64,000 nt of DNA from Apostichopus japonicus. Lineage: Eukaryota > Echinodermata > Holothuroidea > Aspidochirotida > Stichopodidae. Numbering within the stretch: the first letter of the stretch is position 1; each line of letters starts with the position of its first letter. The notes under the pieces are model-generated. The model worked only from the letters and a program-made list of their open reading frames with translations. It ran no database searches and was not told the DNA's origin. Of this stretch, positions 13,699-28,984 are shown one piece after another. The position numbers and the translations under genes are program-made. The stretch lies in NCBI RefSeq assembly GCF_037975245.1, contig NC_092577.1, positions 25,915,398 to 25,979,397 of the forward strand. Reading direction: 5' to 3'.

Positions 13699-16600
13699 TG
13701 ATCGGTACCGCACAATCGATTTATCGGTACCGCAATATCGATTTATCGGTACCGCACAATCGATTTATCGGTATCGCACATTCGATTTATCGGTATCGCA
13801 CATACGATTTATCGGTACCGCACATACGATTTATCGGTACCGCACATTTGATTTATCGTTATCGCACATTCGATTTATCGGTACCGCAATATCGATTTAT
13901 CGGTCCCGCACAATCGATTTATCGGTACCGCAATATCGATTTATCGGTACCGCACATTCGATTTATCGGTACCGCAATATCGATTTATCGGTACCACACA
14001 ATCGATTTATCGGTACCGCACATTCGATTTATCGGTATCGCGCATTCGATTTATCGGTACCGCACAATCGATTTATCGGTACCGCACAATCGATTTATCG
14101 GTACCGCACATTCGATTTATCGGTATCGCGCATTCGATTTATCGGTACCGCACATTCGATTTATCGGTATCGCACGTTCGATTTATCGTTTTCACTCGTT
14201 TGATTTATCGGTACCGCACATTCGATTTACCGGTACCGCATATACGATTTATCAGTACCGCACATTCGACTTATCGGTATCGTAAATTTAATTTATCGGT
14301 ATCGCGCATTCGATTTATCGGTATCGCACATTCGATTTATCGGTAACAATATCGATTGATCGGTATCGCACATTCCATTTATCGGTATCGCACATTCGAT
14401 TTTTTCGGTATCGCGCATTCGATTTATCGGTACCGCACAATCGATTTATCGGTATCGCACATTCCATTTATCGGTAACGCAATATCTATTAATCGGTACC
14501 GCACATTCGATTTACCGGTATCGCAATTTCGATTTATCGGTCCCGCACAATCGATTTATCGGTACCGCAATATCGATTTATCGGTACCGCAATATCGATT
14601 GATCCGTACCGCACATTCGATTTATCGGTACCGCAATATCGATTTATCGGTATCGCACATTCGATTTACCGGTATCGCACATTCGATTTATCGGCACCGC
14701 ACATTCGATTTATCGGTACCGCAACATCGATTTATCGGTATCGCACATTCCATTTATCGTTACCGCACATTCGATTTATCGGTATCGTAAATTCGATTTA
14801 TCGTTATCGCACGTTCGATTTATCGGTTCAGCACATTCGATTTATCGGTACCGCAATATCGATTAATCGGTCTCGCACATTCGATTTATCGTTACCGCAC
14901 ATTCGATTTATCGGTATCGCACATTCCATTTATCGGTACCGCAATATCGATTAATCGGTATCGCACATTCGATTTATCGGCACTGCACGTTAGATTTATC
15001 GTTACCGGACATTCGATTTATCGGTATCGCACATTCCATTTATCGGTACCGCAATATCGAATAATCGGTATCGCACATTCGATTTATCGGCACTGCACAT
15101 TAGACTGATCGGTACCGCAATATCGATTTATCGTTTTCACACATTCGATTTATCGTTATCGCACATTCGATTTATCGGTACCGCAATATCGATTTATCGG
15201 TACCACACAATCGATTTATCGGTCTCGCACAATCGATTTATAGGTATCGCAATATCGATTAATCGGTCTCGCACATTCGATTTATCGGTATCGCACATTC
15301 GATTTATCGGTATCGCACAATCCATTTATCGGTATCGCACTTTCGATTTTTTCGGTATCGCGCATTCGATTTATCGGTACCGCACGTTCGATTTATCGGT
15401 CCCGCACATTCGATTTATCGGTAGCGCACAATCGATTTATCGGTATCGCACATTCGATTTACCGGTATCGCACATTCGATTTATCGGCACCGCACATTCG
15501 ATTTATCGGTACCGCAATATCGATTTATCGGTATCGCACATTCGATTTATCGTTACCGCACATTCGATTTATCGGTATCGTAAATTCGATTTATCGTTAT
15601 CGCACGTTCGATTTATCGGCACTGCACATTAGATTTATCGTTACCGCACATTCGATTTATCGGTATCGCACATTCCATTTATCGTTACCGCAATATCGAT
15701 TAATCGGTATCGCACATTCGCTTTATCGGTACCGCACATTCAATTTATCGGTGTCGCACAATCGATTTATCGGTACCGCACATTCGATTAATCGTTATCG
15801 CACGTTCGATTGATCGTTATCGCACATTCGATTTATCGGTACCGCAATATCGATTTATCGGTACCGCACAATCGATTTATCGGTACCGCACATTCGATTT
15901 ATCGGTATCGCGCATTCGATTTATCGGTAGCAATATCGATTAATCGGTATCGCACATTCCATTTATCGGTTTCGCGCATTCGATTTATCGGTACCGCACA
16001 ATCGATTTATCGGTACCGCACAATCGATTTATCGGTACCGCACATTCGATTTATCGGTATCGCACGTTCGATTTATCGTTTTCACTCGTTTGATTTATCG
16101 GTACCGCACATTCGATTTAGCGGTACCGCACATACGATTTATCAGTACCGCACATTCGACTTATCGGTATCGTAAATTTAATTTATCAGTATCGCGCATT
16201 CGATTTATCGGTATCGCACCTTCGATTTATCGGTCCCGCACAATCGATTTATAGGTATCGCAATATCGATTAATCGGTCTCGCACATTCGATTTATCGGT
16301 AACAATATCGATTAATCGGTATCGCACATTCCATTTATCGGTATCGCACATTCGATTTTTTCGGTATCGCGCATTCGATTTATCGGTACCGCACAATCGA
16401 TTTATCGGTATCGCACATTCCATTTATCGGTAACGCAATATCTATTAATCGGTACCGCACATTCGATTTACCGGTATCGCAATATCGATTTATCGGTCCC
16501 GCACAATCGATTTATCGGTACCGCAATATCGATTTATCGGTACCGCAATATCGATTGATCGGTACCGCACATTCGATTTATCGGTACCGCAATATCGATT

Positions 16601-16917
16601 TATCGGTCCCGCACAATCGATTTATAGGTATCGCAATATCCATTAATCGGTCTCGCACATTCGATTGATCGGTAACAATATCGATTTATCGTTACCGCAC
16701 ATTCGATTTATCGGTATCGTAAATTCGATTTATCGTTATCGCACGTTCGATTTATCGGTTCAGCACATTCGATTTATCGGTACCACAATATCGATTAATC
16801 GGTCTCGCACATTCGATTTATCAGTACCGCACATTCGATTTATCGGTATCGCACATTCCATTTATCGGTACCGCAATATCGATTAATCGGTATCGCACAT
16901 TCGATTTATCGGCACTG
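13699..16917 (+). repeat. Transition stretch between zones I and II
   Basis: Monomers here introduce the T6 unit (near 14397, 15347 and 16353) and the GTTTTCACTCGTTTG pair typical of zone II. I could not assign a single long copy for the whole stretch, although shorter parts resemble material at 17-26 kb. No gene or unique sequence is seen. Confidence 0.65.
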
Positions 16918-19900
16918 CACATTAGATTTATCGGTACCGCACATTCGATTTATCGGTATCGCACATTCCATTTATCGGTACCGCAATATCGATTTACCGG
17001 TATCGCACACACCATTTATCGGCACCGCACATTCGATTTATCGGTACCGCAATATCGATTTATCTGTAACGCACATTCGACTTATAGGTACCGCACATTC
17101 GATTTATCGGTACCGCACTTTCGATTTATCGGTCCCGCACAATCGATTTATCGGTACGGCAATATCGATTTATCGGTATCGCACATTCGATTGACCGGTC
17201 CCGCACAATCGATTTATAGGTATCGCACAATAGATTAATCGGTCTCGAACATTCGATTTATCGTTAGCAATATCTATTAATCGGTATCGCACATTCCATT
17301 TATCGGTATCGCACATTCGATTTACCGGTATCGCACATACGATTTATCGGTACCGCACATACGATTTATCGGTACCGCACATTTGATTGATCGTTATCGC
17401 ACATTCGATTTATCGGTACCGCAATATCGATTTATCGGTCCCGCACAATCGATTTATCGGTACCGCAATATCGATTTATCGGTACCGCACATTCGATTTA
17501 TCGGTACCGCAATATCGATTTATCGGTACCACACAATCGATTTATCGGTACCGCACATTCGATTTATCGGTATCGCGCATTCGATTTATCGGTACCGCAC
17601 AATCGATTTATCGGTACCGCACAATCGATTTATCGGTACCGCACATTCGATTTATCGGTATCGCGCATTCGATTTATCGGTACCGCACATTCGATTTATC
17701 GGTATCGCACGTTCGATTTATCGTTTTCACTCGTTTGATTTATCGGTACCGCACATTCGATTTACCGGTACCGCACATACGATTTATCAGTACCGCACAT
17801 TCGACTTATCGGTATCGTAAATTTAATTGATCGATATCGCGCATTTGATTTATCGGTATCGCACAATCGATTTATCGGTCACGCACAATCGATTTATAGG
17901 TATCGCAATATCGATTAATCGGTCTCGCACATTCGATTTATCGGTAACAATATCTATTAATCGGTATCGCACATTCCATTTATCGGTATCGCACATTCGA
18001 TTTTTTCGGTATCGCGCATTCGATTTATCGGTACCGCACAATCGATTTATCGGTATCGCACATTCCCTTTATCGGTAACGCAATATCTATTAATAGGTAC
18101 CGCACATTCGATTTACCGGTATCGCACTTTCGATTTATCGGTCCCGCACAATCGATGTATCGGTACCGCAATATCGATTTATCGGTACCGCAATATCGAT
18201 TGATCCGTACCGCACATTCGATTTATCGGTACCGCAATATCGATTTATCGGTATCGCACATTCGATTTACCAATATCGCACATTCGATTTATCGGCACCG
18301 CACATTCGATTTATCGGTACCGCAATGTCGATTTATCGGTATCGCACATTCGATTTATCGTTACTGCACATTGGACTTATCGGTACCGCACAATCGATTA
18401 ATCGGTCTCGCACAATCGATTTATCGGTACCGCAATATCGATTTATCGGTATCGCACATTCGATTGACCGGTCCCGCACAATCGATTTATAGGTATCGCA
18501 CAATCGATTAATCGGTCTCGCACAATCGATTTATCGGTACGGCAATATCGATTTACCGGTATCGCACATACGATTTATCGGTACCGCACATACGATTTAT
18601 CGGTACCGCACATTTGATTTATCGTTATCGCACATTCGATTTATCGGTACCGCAATATCGATTTATCGGTCCCGCACAATCGATTTATCGGTACCGCACA
18701 ATCGATTTATCGGTACCGCACAGTCGATTTATCGGTACCGCACATTCGATTTATCGGTACCACACAATCGATTTATCGGTACCGCATATTCGATTTATCA
18801 ATATCGCGCATTCCATTTATCGGTACCGCACAATCGATTTATCGGTACCGCACAATCGATTTATCGGTACCGCACATTAGATTTATCGGTACCGCACATT
18901 CGATTTATCGGTATCGCACATTCCATTTATCGGTACCGCAATATCGATTTACCGGTATCGCACACACCATTTATCGGCACCGCACATTCGATTTATCGGT
19001 ACCGCAATATCGATTTATCTGTAACGCACATTCGACTTATAGGTACCGCACCTTCGATTTATCGGTACCGCACTTTCGATTTATCGGTCCCTCACAATCG
19101 ATTTATCGGTACGGCAATATCGATTTATCGGTATCGCACATTCGATTGACCGGTCCCGCACTATCGATTTATAGGTATCGCACAATCGATTAATCGGTCT
19201 CGCACATTCGATTTATCGTAAGCAATATCTATTAATCGGTATCGCACATTCCATTTATCGGTACCGCACATTCGATTTATCGGTACCGCAATATCGATTT
19301 ATCGGTATCGCACATTCCATTTATCGGTAACGCAATATCTATTAATCGGTACCGCACATTCCATTTATCGGTACCGCAATATCGATTAATCGGTATCGCA
19401 CATTCGCTTTATCGGTACCGCACATTCAATTTATCGGTGTCGCACAATCGATTTATCGGTACCGCACATTCGATTAATCGTGATCGCACGTTCGATTTAT
19501 CGTTATCGCACATTCGATTTATCGGTACCGCAATATCGATTTATCGGTACCACACAATCGACTTATCGGTATCGTAAATTTAATTTATCGGTATCGCGCA
19601 TTCGATTTATCGGTATCGCACCTTCGATTTATCGGTCCCGCACAATCGATTTATAGGTATCGCAATATCGATTAATCGGTCTCGCACATTCGATTTATCG
19701 GTAACAATATCGATTAATCGGTACCGCACATTCCATTTATCGGTATCGCACATTCGATTTTTTCGGTATCGCGCATTCGATTAATCGGTACCGCACAATC
19801 GATTTATCGGTATCGCACATTCCATTTATCGGTAACGCAATATCTATTAATCGGTACCGCACATTCGATTTACCGGTATCGCAATATCGATTTATCGGTC

Positions 19901-21133
19901 CCGCACAATCGATTTATCGGTACCGCAATATCGATTTATCGGTACCGCAATATCGATTGATCGGTACCGCACATTCGATTTATCGGTACCGCAATATCGA
20001 TTTATCGGTATCGCACATTCGATTTACCGGTATCGCACATTCGATTTATCGGCACCGCACATTCGATTTATCGGTACCGCAATATCGATTTATCGGTATC
20101 GCACATTCGATTTATCGTTACCGCACATTCGATTTATCGGTATCGTAAATTCGATTGATCGGTATCGCGAATTCGATTTATCGGTACCGCACATTCGATT
20201 TATCGGTACCGCAATATCGATTTTTCGGTATCGCACATTCGATTTACCGGTAACGCACATTCGATTTATCGGCACCGCACATTCGATTGATCACTACCGC
20301 AATATCGATTTATCGGTATCGCACATTCGATTTACCGGTATCGCACTTTCGATTTATCGGTACCGCACAATCGATTTATCGGTACCGCAATATCGATTTA
20401 TCGGTACCGCACATTCGATTTATCGGTACCGCAATATCGATTAATCGGTATCGCACTTTCCATTTATCGGTATCGCACATTCGAATTACCGGTATCGCAC
20501 ATACGATTTATCGGTACCGCACATACGATTTATCGGTACAGCACATTTGATTTATTGTTATCGCACATTCGATTTATCGGTACCGCAATATCGATTTATC
20601 GGTCCCGTACAATCGATTTATCGGTACCGCAATATCGATTTATCGGTACCGCACATTCGATTTATCGGTACCGCACATTCGATTTATCGGTATCGCACAT
20701 TCGATTTATCGGTACGGCAATATCGATTTATCGGTATCGCACATTCGATTGACCGGTCCCGCACATTCGATTTATAGGTATCGCACAATCGATTAATTGG
20801 TCTCGCACATTCGATTTATCGTTAGCAATATCTATTAATCGGTATCGCACATTCCATTTATCGGTATCGCACATTCGATTAACCGGTATCGCACATACGA
20901 TTTATCGGTACCGCACATACGATTTATCGGTACCGCACATTTGATTTATCGTTATCGCACATTCGATTTATCGGTACCGCAATATCGATTTATCGGTCCC
21001 GCACAATCGATTTATCGGTACCGCAATATCGATTTATCGGTACCGCACATTCGATTTATCGGTACCGCAATATCGATTTATCGGTACAACACAATCGATT
21101 TATCGGTACCGCACAATCGATTTATCGGTACCG
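16918..21133 (+). repeat. 4.2-kb higher-order repeat, copy A
   Basis: Period 4,216 bp against copy B starting at 21134. Both begin at a CACATTAG monomer followed by a CACACACC unit. The same start marker recurs near 18874 and 23156, so each copy looks like two related halves of about 2 kb. Homology to copy B runs to about 20720. Relative to B this copy lacks 66 bp in the 18.4-18.6 kb region and has 22 bp more near 19.1 kb, both whole numbers of monomers. Confidence 0.8.
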
Positions 21134-24100
21134 CACATTAGATTTATCGGTACCGCACATTCGATTTATCGGTATCGCACATTCCATTTATCGGTACCGC
21201 AATATCGATTTACCGGTATCGCACACACCATTTATCGGCACCGCACATTCGATTTATCGGTACCGCAATATCGATTTATCGGTAACGCACATTCGACTTA
21301 TAGGTACCGCACATTCGATTTATCGGTACCGCACTTTCGATTTATCGGTCCCGCACAATCGATTTATCGGTACGGCAATATCGATTTATCGGTATCGCAC
21401 ATTCGATTGACCGGTCCCGCACAATCGATTTATAGGTATCGCACAATCGATTAATCGGTCTCGCACATTCGATTTATCGTTAGCAATATCTATTAATCGG
21501 TATCGCACATTCCATTTATCGGTATCGCACATTCGATTTACCGGTATCGCACATACGATTTATCGGTACCGCACATACGATTTATCGGTACCGCACATTT
21601 GATTTATCGTTATCGCACATTCGATTTATCGGTACCGCAATATCGATTTATCGGTCCCGCACAATCGATTTATCGGTACCGCAATATCGATTTATCGGTA
21701 CCGCACATTCGATTTATCGGTACCGCAATATCGATTTATCGGTACCACACAATCGATTTATCGGTACCGCACATTCGATTTATCGGTATCGCGCATTCGA
21801 TTTATCGGTACCGCACAATCGATTTATCGGTACCGCACAATCGATTTATCGGTACCGCACATTCGATTTATCGGTATCGCGCATTCGATTTATCGGTACC
21901 GCACATTCGATTTATCGGTATCGCACGTTCGATTTATCGTTTTCACTCGTTTGATTTATCGGTACCGCACATTCGATTTACCGGTACCGCACATACGATT
22001 TATCAGTACCGCACATTCGACTTATCGGTATCGTAAATTTAATTTATCGGTATCGCGCATTTGATTTATCGGTATCGCACAATCGATTTATCGGTCCCGC
22101 ACAATCGATTTATAGGTATCGCAATATCGATTAATCGGTCTCGCACATTCGATTTATCGGTAACAATATCTATTAATCGGTATCGCACATTCCATTTATC
22201 GGTATCGCACATTCGATTTTTTCGGTATCGCGCATTCGATTTATCGGTACCGCACAATCGATTTATCGGTATCGCACATTCCATTTATCGGTAACGCAAT
22301 ATCTATTAATAGGTACCGCACATTCGATTTACCGGTATCGCACTTTCGATTTATCGGTCCCGCACAATCGATTTATCGGTACCGCAATATCGATTTATCG
22401 GTACCGCAATATCGATTGATCCGTACCGCACATTCGATTTATCGGTACCGCAATATCGATTTATCGGTATCGCACATTCGATTTACCGGTATCGCACATT
22501 CGATTTATCGGCACCGCACATTCGATTTATCGGTACCGCAATGTCGATTTATCGGTATCGCACATTCGATTTATCGTTACTGCACATTGGACTTATCGGT
22601 ACCGCAATATCGATTTATCTGTAACGCACATTCGACTTATAGGTACCGCACCTTCGATTTATCGGTACCGCACTTTCGATTTATCGGTCCCGCACAATCG
22701 ATTTATCGGTACCGCAATATCGATTTATCGGTATCGCACATTCGATTGACCGGTCCCGCACAATCGATTTATAGGTATCGCACAATCGATTAATCGGTCT
22801 CGCACAATCGATTTATCGGTACGGCAATATCGATTTACCGGTATCGCACATACGATTTATCGGTACCGCACATACGATTTATCGGTACCGCACATTTGAT
22901 TTATCGTTATCGCACATTCGATTTATCGGTACCGCAATATCGATTTATCGGTCCCGCACAATCGATTTATCGGTACCGCAATATCGATTTATCGGTACCG
23001 CACATTCGATTTATCGGTACCGCACATTCGATTTATCGGTACCACACAATCGATTTATCGGTACCGCATATTCGATTTATCAATATCGCGCATTCCATTT
23101 ATCGGTACCGCACAATCGATTTATCGGTACCGCACAATCGATTTATCGGTACCGCACAATAGATTTATTGGTACCGCACATTCGATTTATCGGTATCGCA
23201 CATTCCATTTATCGGTACCGCAATATCGATTTACCGGTATCGCACACACCATTTATCGGCACCGCACATTCGATTTATCGGTACCGCAATATCGATTTAT
23301 CTGTAACGCACATTCGACTTATAGGTACCGCACCTTCGATTTATCGGTACCGCACTTTCGATTTATCGGTCCCTCACAATCGATTTATCGGTATCGCACA
23401 TTCGATTGACCGGTCCCGCACAATCGATTTATAGGTATCGCACAATCGATTAATCGGTCTCGCACATTCGATTTATCGTTAGCAATATCTATTAATCGGT
23501 ATCGCACATTCCATTTATCGGTACCGCACATTCGATTTATCGGTACCGCAATATCGATTTATCGGTATCGCACATTCCATTTATCGGTAACGCAATATCT
23601 ATTAATCGGTACCGCACATTCCATTTATCGGTACCGCAATATCGATTAATCGGTATCGCACATTCGCTTTATCGGTACCGCACATTCAATTTATCGGTGT
23701 CGCACAATCGATTTATCGGTACCGCACATTCGATTAATCGTGATCGCACGTTCGATTTATCGTTATCGCACATTCGATTTATCGGTACCGCAATATCGAT
23801 TTATCGGTACCACACAATCGACTTATCGGTATCGTAAATTTAATTTATTGGTATCGCGCATTCGATTTATCGGTATCGCACCTTCGATTTATCGGTCCCG
23901 CACAATCGATTTATAGGTATCGCAATATCGATTAATCGGTCTCGCACATTCGATTTATCGGTAACAATATCGATTAATCGGTATCGCACATTCCATTTAT
24001 CGGTATCGCACATTCGATTTTTTCGGTATCGCGCATTCGATTTATCGGTACCGCACAATCGATTTATCGGTATCGCACATTCCATTTATCGGTAACGCAA

Positions 24101-24980
24101 TATCTATTAATCGGTACCGCACATTCGATTTACCGGTATCGCAATATCGATTTATCGGTCCCGCACAATCGATTTATCGGTACCGCAATATCGATTTATC
24201 GGTACCGCAATATCGATTGATCGGTACCGCACATTCGATTTATCGGTACCGCAATATCGATTTATCGGTATCGCACATTCGATTTACCGGTATCGCACAT
24301 TCGATTTATCGGCACCGCACATTCGATTTATCGGTACCGCAATATCGATTTATCGGTATCGCACATTCGATTTATCGTTACCGCACATTCGATTTATCGG
24401 TATCGTAAATTCGATTGATCGGTATCGCGAATTCGATTTATCGGTACCGCACATTCGATTTATCGGTACCGCAATATCGATTTTTCGGTATCGCACATTC
24501 GATTTACCGGTAACGCACATTCGATTTATCGGCACCGCACATTCGATTGATCACTACCGCAATATCGATTTATCGGTATCGCACATTCGATTTACCGGTA
24601 TCGCACTTTCGATTTATCGGTACCGCACAATCGATTTATCGGTACCGCAATATCGATTTATCGGTACCGCACATTCGATTTATCGGTACCGCAATATCGA
24701 TTAATCGGTATCGCACTTTCCATTTATCGGTATCGCACATTCGAATTACCGGTATCGCACATACGATTTATCGGTACCGCACATACGATTTATCGGTACC
24801 GCACATTTGATTTATCGTTATCGCACATTCGATTTATCGGTACCGCAATATCGATTTATCGGTCCCGTACAATCGATTTATCGGTACCGCAATATCGATT
24901 TATCGGTACCGCACATTCGATTTATCGGTACCGCACATTCGATTTATCGGTATCGCGCATTCGATTTATCGGTACGGCAC
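21134..24980 (+). repeat. 4.2-kb higher-order repeat, copy B
   Basis: Partner of 16918-21133. Offsets are 4216 from the start to about 22.6 kb, 4282 to about 23.38 kb, then 4260 to the end. The first step is three extra monomers near 22.60-22.67 kb; the second is loss of one GGTACGGCAATATC monomer near 23387. Homology ends near 24980, where copy A reads GGTACGGCAATATCG and this reads GGTACGGCACAATCG. Confidence 0.8.
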
Positions 24981-27240
24981 AATCGATTTATCGGTACCGC
25001 ACAATCGATTTATCGGTACCGCACATTCGATTTATCGGTATCGCGCATTCGATTTATCGGTACCGCACATTCGATTTATCGGTATCGCACGTTCGATTTA
25101 TCGTTTTCACTCGTTTGATTTATCGGTACCGCACATTCGATTTACCGGTACCGCACATACGATTTATCAGTACCGCACATTCGACTTATCGGTATCGTAA
25201 ATTTAATTTATCGGTATCGCGCATTCGATTTATCGGTATCGCACAATCGATTTATCGGTCCCGCACAATCGATTTATAGGTATCGCAATATCGATTAATC
25301 GGTCTCGCACATTCGATTTATCAGTAACAATATCGATTAATCGGTATCGCACATTCGATTTATCGGTATCGCGCATTCGATTTATCGGTACCGCACAATC
25401 GATTTATCGGTATCGCACAATCGATTTATCGGTAACGCAATATCTATTAATCGGTACCGCACATTCGATTTACCGGTATCGCAATATCGATTTATCGGTC
25501 CCGCACAATCGATTTATCGGTACCGCAATATCGATTTATCGGTACCGCAATATCGATTTATCGGTACCGCAATATCGATTTATCGGTACCGCAATATCGA
25601 TTTATCGGTATCGCACATTCGATTTACCGGTATCGCACATTCGATTTATCGGCACCGCACATTCGATTTATCGGTACCGCAATATCGATTTATCGGTATC
25701 GCACATTCGATTTATCGTTACCGCACATTCGATTTATCGGTACCGCAATGTCGATTTATCGGTATCGCACATTCGATTTATCGTTACCGCACATTCGATT
25801 TATCGGTATCGTAAATTCGATTTATCGTTATCGCACGTTCGATTTATCGGTTCAGCACATTCGATTTATCGGTACCGCAATATCGATTAATCGGTCTCGC
25901 ACATTCGATTTATCGTTACCGCACATTCGATTTATCGGTATCGCACATTCCATTTATCGGTACCGCAATATCGATTAATCGGTATCGCACATTCGATTTA
26001 TCGGCACTGCACATTAGACTTATCGGTACCGCAATATCGATTTATCGTTTTCACACATTCGATTTATCGTTATCGCACATTCGATTTATCGGTACCGCAC
26101 ATTCGATTTATCGGTACCACACAATCGATTTATCGGTCTCGCACATTCGATTAATCGGTACCGCAATATCGATTTATCGGTATCGCACATTCGATTTACC
26201 GGTATCGCACATTCGACTTATCGGTATCGTAAATTTAATTTATCGGTATCGCGCATTCGATTTATCGGTATCGCACCTTCGATTTATCGGTCCCGCACAA
26301 TCGATTTATAGGTATCGCAATATCGATTAATCGGTCTCGCACATTCGATTTATCGGTATCGCACATACGATTTATCGGTACCGCACATACGATTAATCGG
26401 TACCGCACATTTGATTTATCGTTATCGCACAATCGATTTATCGGTACCGCAATATCGATTTATCGGTACCACACAATCGATTTATCGGTACCGCACATTC
26501 GATTTATCGGTATCGCGCATTCGATTTGTCGGTACCGCAATATCGATTTATCGGTACCGCACAATCGATTTATCGTTTTCACTCGTTTGATTTATCGGTA
26601 CCGCACATTCGATTTACCGGTACCGCACATACGATTTATCAGTACCGCACATTCGACTTATCGGTATCGTAAATTTAATTTATCGGTATCGCGCATTCGA
26701 TTTATCGGTATCGCACAATCGATTAATCGGTCCCGCACAATCGATTTATAGGTATCGCAATATCGATTAATCGGTCTCGCACATTCGATTTATCGGTAAC
26801 AATATCGATTAATCGGTATCGCACATTCCATTTATCGGTATCGCACATTCGATTTTTTCGGTATCGCGCATTCGATTTATCGGTACCGCACAATCGATTT
26901 ATCGGTAAGGCACATTCCATTTATCGGTAACGCAATATCTATTAATCGGTACCGCACATTCGATTTACCGGTATCGCACTTTCGATTTATCGGTCCCGCA
27001 CAATCGATTTATCGGTACCGCAATATCGATTTATCGGTACCGCAATATCGATTGATCCGTACCGCACATTCGATTTATCGGTACCGCAATATCGATTTAT
27101 CGGTATCGTAAATTCGATTTATCGTTATCGCACGTTCGATTTATCAGTTCAGCACATTCGATTTATCGGTAACGCAATATCGATTAATCGGTCTCGCACA
27201 TTCGATTTATCGGTAGCGCACATTCGATTTATCGGTATCG
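24981..27240 (+). repeat. Satellite stretch, partly assigned
   Basis: Ordinary zone II monomers. Parts resemble blocks elsewhere: the GTTTTCACTCG cassette near 25.1 and 26.6 kb, GGTTCAGCAC near 25.85 kb, and the T6 unit near 26851. I did not establish one long duplicate for the whole stretch. No gene is visible. Confidence 0.65.
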
Positions 27241-28323
27241 CACATTCCATTTATCGGTACCGCAATATCGATTAATCGGTATCGCACATTCGATTTATCG
27301 GTACCGCACATTCAATTTATCGGTGTCGCACAATCGATTTATCGGTACCGCACATTCGATTAATCGTTATCGCACGTTCGATTTATCGTTATCGCACATT
27401 CGATTTATCGGTACCGCAATATCGATTTATCGGTACCACACAATCGACTTATTGGTATTGTAAATTTAATTTATCGGTATCGCGCATTCGAATTATCGGT
27501 ATCGCACCTTCGATTTATCGGTCCCGCACAATCGATTTATAGGTATCGCAATATCGATTAATCGGTCTCGCACATTCGATTTATCGGTAACAATATCGAT
27601 TAATCGGTATCGCACATTCCATTTATCGGTATCGCACATTCGATTTTTTCGGTATCGCGCATTCGATTTATCGGTACCGCACAATCGATTTATCGGTATC
27701 GCACATTCCATTTATCGGTAACGCAATATCTATTAATCGGTACCGCACATTCGATTTACCGGTATCGCAATATCGATTTATCGGTCCCGCACAATCGATT
27801 TATCGGTACCGCAATATCGATTTATCGGTACCGCAATATCGATTGATCGGTACCGCACATTCGATTTATCGGTACCGCAATATCGATTTATCGGTATCGC
27901 ACATTCGATTTACCGGTATCGCACATTCGATTTATCGGCACCGCACATTCGATTTATCGGTACCGCAATATCGATTTATCGGTATCGCACATTCGATTTA
28001 TCGTTACCGCACATTCGATTTATCGGTATCGTAAATTCGATTGATCGGTATCGCGAATTCGATTTATCGGTACCGCACATTCGATTTATCGGTACCGCAA
28101 TATCGATTTTTCGGTATCGCACATTCGATTTACCGGTAACGCACATTCGATTTATCGGCACCGCACATTCGATTGATCACTACCGCAATATCGATTTATC
28201 GGTATCGCACATTCGATTTACCGGTATCGCACTTTCGATTTATCGGTACCGCACAATCGATTTATCGGTACCGCAATATCGATTTATCGGTACCGCACAT
28301 TCGATTTATCGGTACCGCAATAT
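27241..28323 (+). repeat. Block T, copy of 23615-24697
   Basis: Matches 23615-24697 at offset 3626 over about 1.08 kb, and the equivalent part of copy A near 19355-20437. Markers in order: CACATTCAATTTATCGGTGTC, the T6 unit, a GCGAATTCG unit, a GATTTTTCGG unit and GATCACTACC. Copies part where this one reads TATCGAATAATCGG and the other TATCGATTAATCGG. Confidence 0.8.
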
Positions 28324-28866
28324 CGAATAATCGGTATCGCACATTCGATTGATCGGTCCCGCAATATCGATTTATAGGTATCGCAATATCGATTAATCGG
28401 TCTCGCACATTCGACTTATCGGTAGCAATATCGATTAATCGGTATCGCACTTTCCATTTATCGGTATCGCACATTCGATTTACCGGTATCGCACATACGA
28501 TATATCTGCACCGCAATATCAATTTATGGGTAACGCACATTCGATTTATCGGTAACGCACATTAGATTTAACGTTATCGCACATTCGATTTATCGGTATC
28601 GCACATTCCATTTATCGGTACCGCAATATCGATTAATCGGTATCGCACATTCGATTTATCGGCACTGCACATTAGATTTATCGTTACCGCACATTCGATT
28701 TATCGGTATCGCACATTCCATTTATCGGTACCGCAATATCGATTAATCGGTATCGCACATTCGATTTATCGGCACTGCACATTAGACTTATCGGTACCGC
28801 AATATCGATTTATCGTTTTCACACATTCGATTTATCGTTATCGCACATTCGATTTATCGGTACCGC
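27813..28866 (+). repeat. Block U, copy 1
   Basis: Matches 36687-37740 at offset 8874 and, with one extra monomer, 39214-40289. It spans GATCACTACC, GAATAATCGG, the CATACGATATATCTGC plus TTATGGGTAAC pair typical of zone I, and a TTTAACGTTATCGC unit. It overlaps the end of block T, showing that successive duplications used different end points. Confidence 0.8.
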
Positions 28867-28984
28867 ACATTCCATTTATCGGTACCGCAATATCGATTAA
28901 TCGGTATCGCACATTCGCTTTATCGGTACCGCACATTCAATTTATCGGTGTCGCACAATCGATTTATCGGTACCGCACATTCGA

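Larger units (their letters stand above)
1..14300 (+). repeat. Zone I of the array (left subfamily)
   Basis: This part lacks the T6-containing 23-bp monomer that recurs farther right. It is rich in a CATACGATATATCTGC monomer followed by one ending TTATGGGTAAC (near 3045, 3225, 4560, 6168, 6944, 7197, 10700 and 11080). It also carries GATTAAACGG monomers, seen mainly before 10 kb. Two long duplications interleave here and short higher-order repeats occur at 1.2, 12.3 and 13.2 kb. The boundary is drawn at the first T6 monomer near 14.4 kb and is a judgement by eye. Confidence 0.7.

Noticed and set aside
28262-28540. Minus-strand open reading frames of 60-92 codons
   Set aside because: The minus-strand consensus contains GATAAATCG, which gives TAA once per 22 codons. 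These frames stay open only where GATTAATCGG or similar variants remove that stop, and most end exactly at the consensus TAA. They recur because the block that carries the variants was copied.
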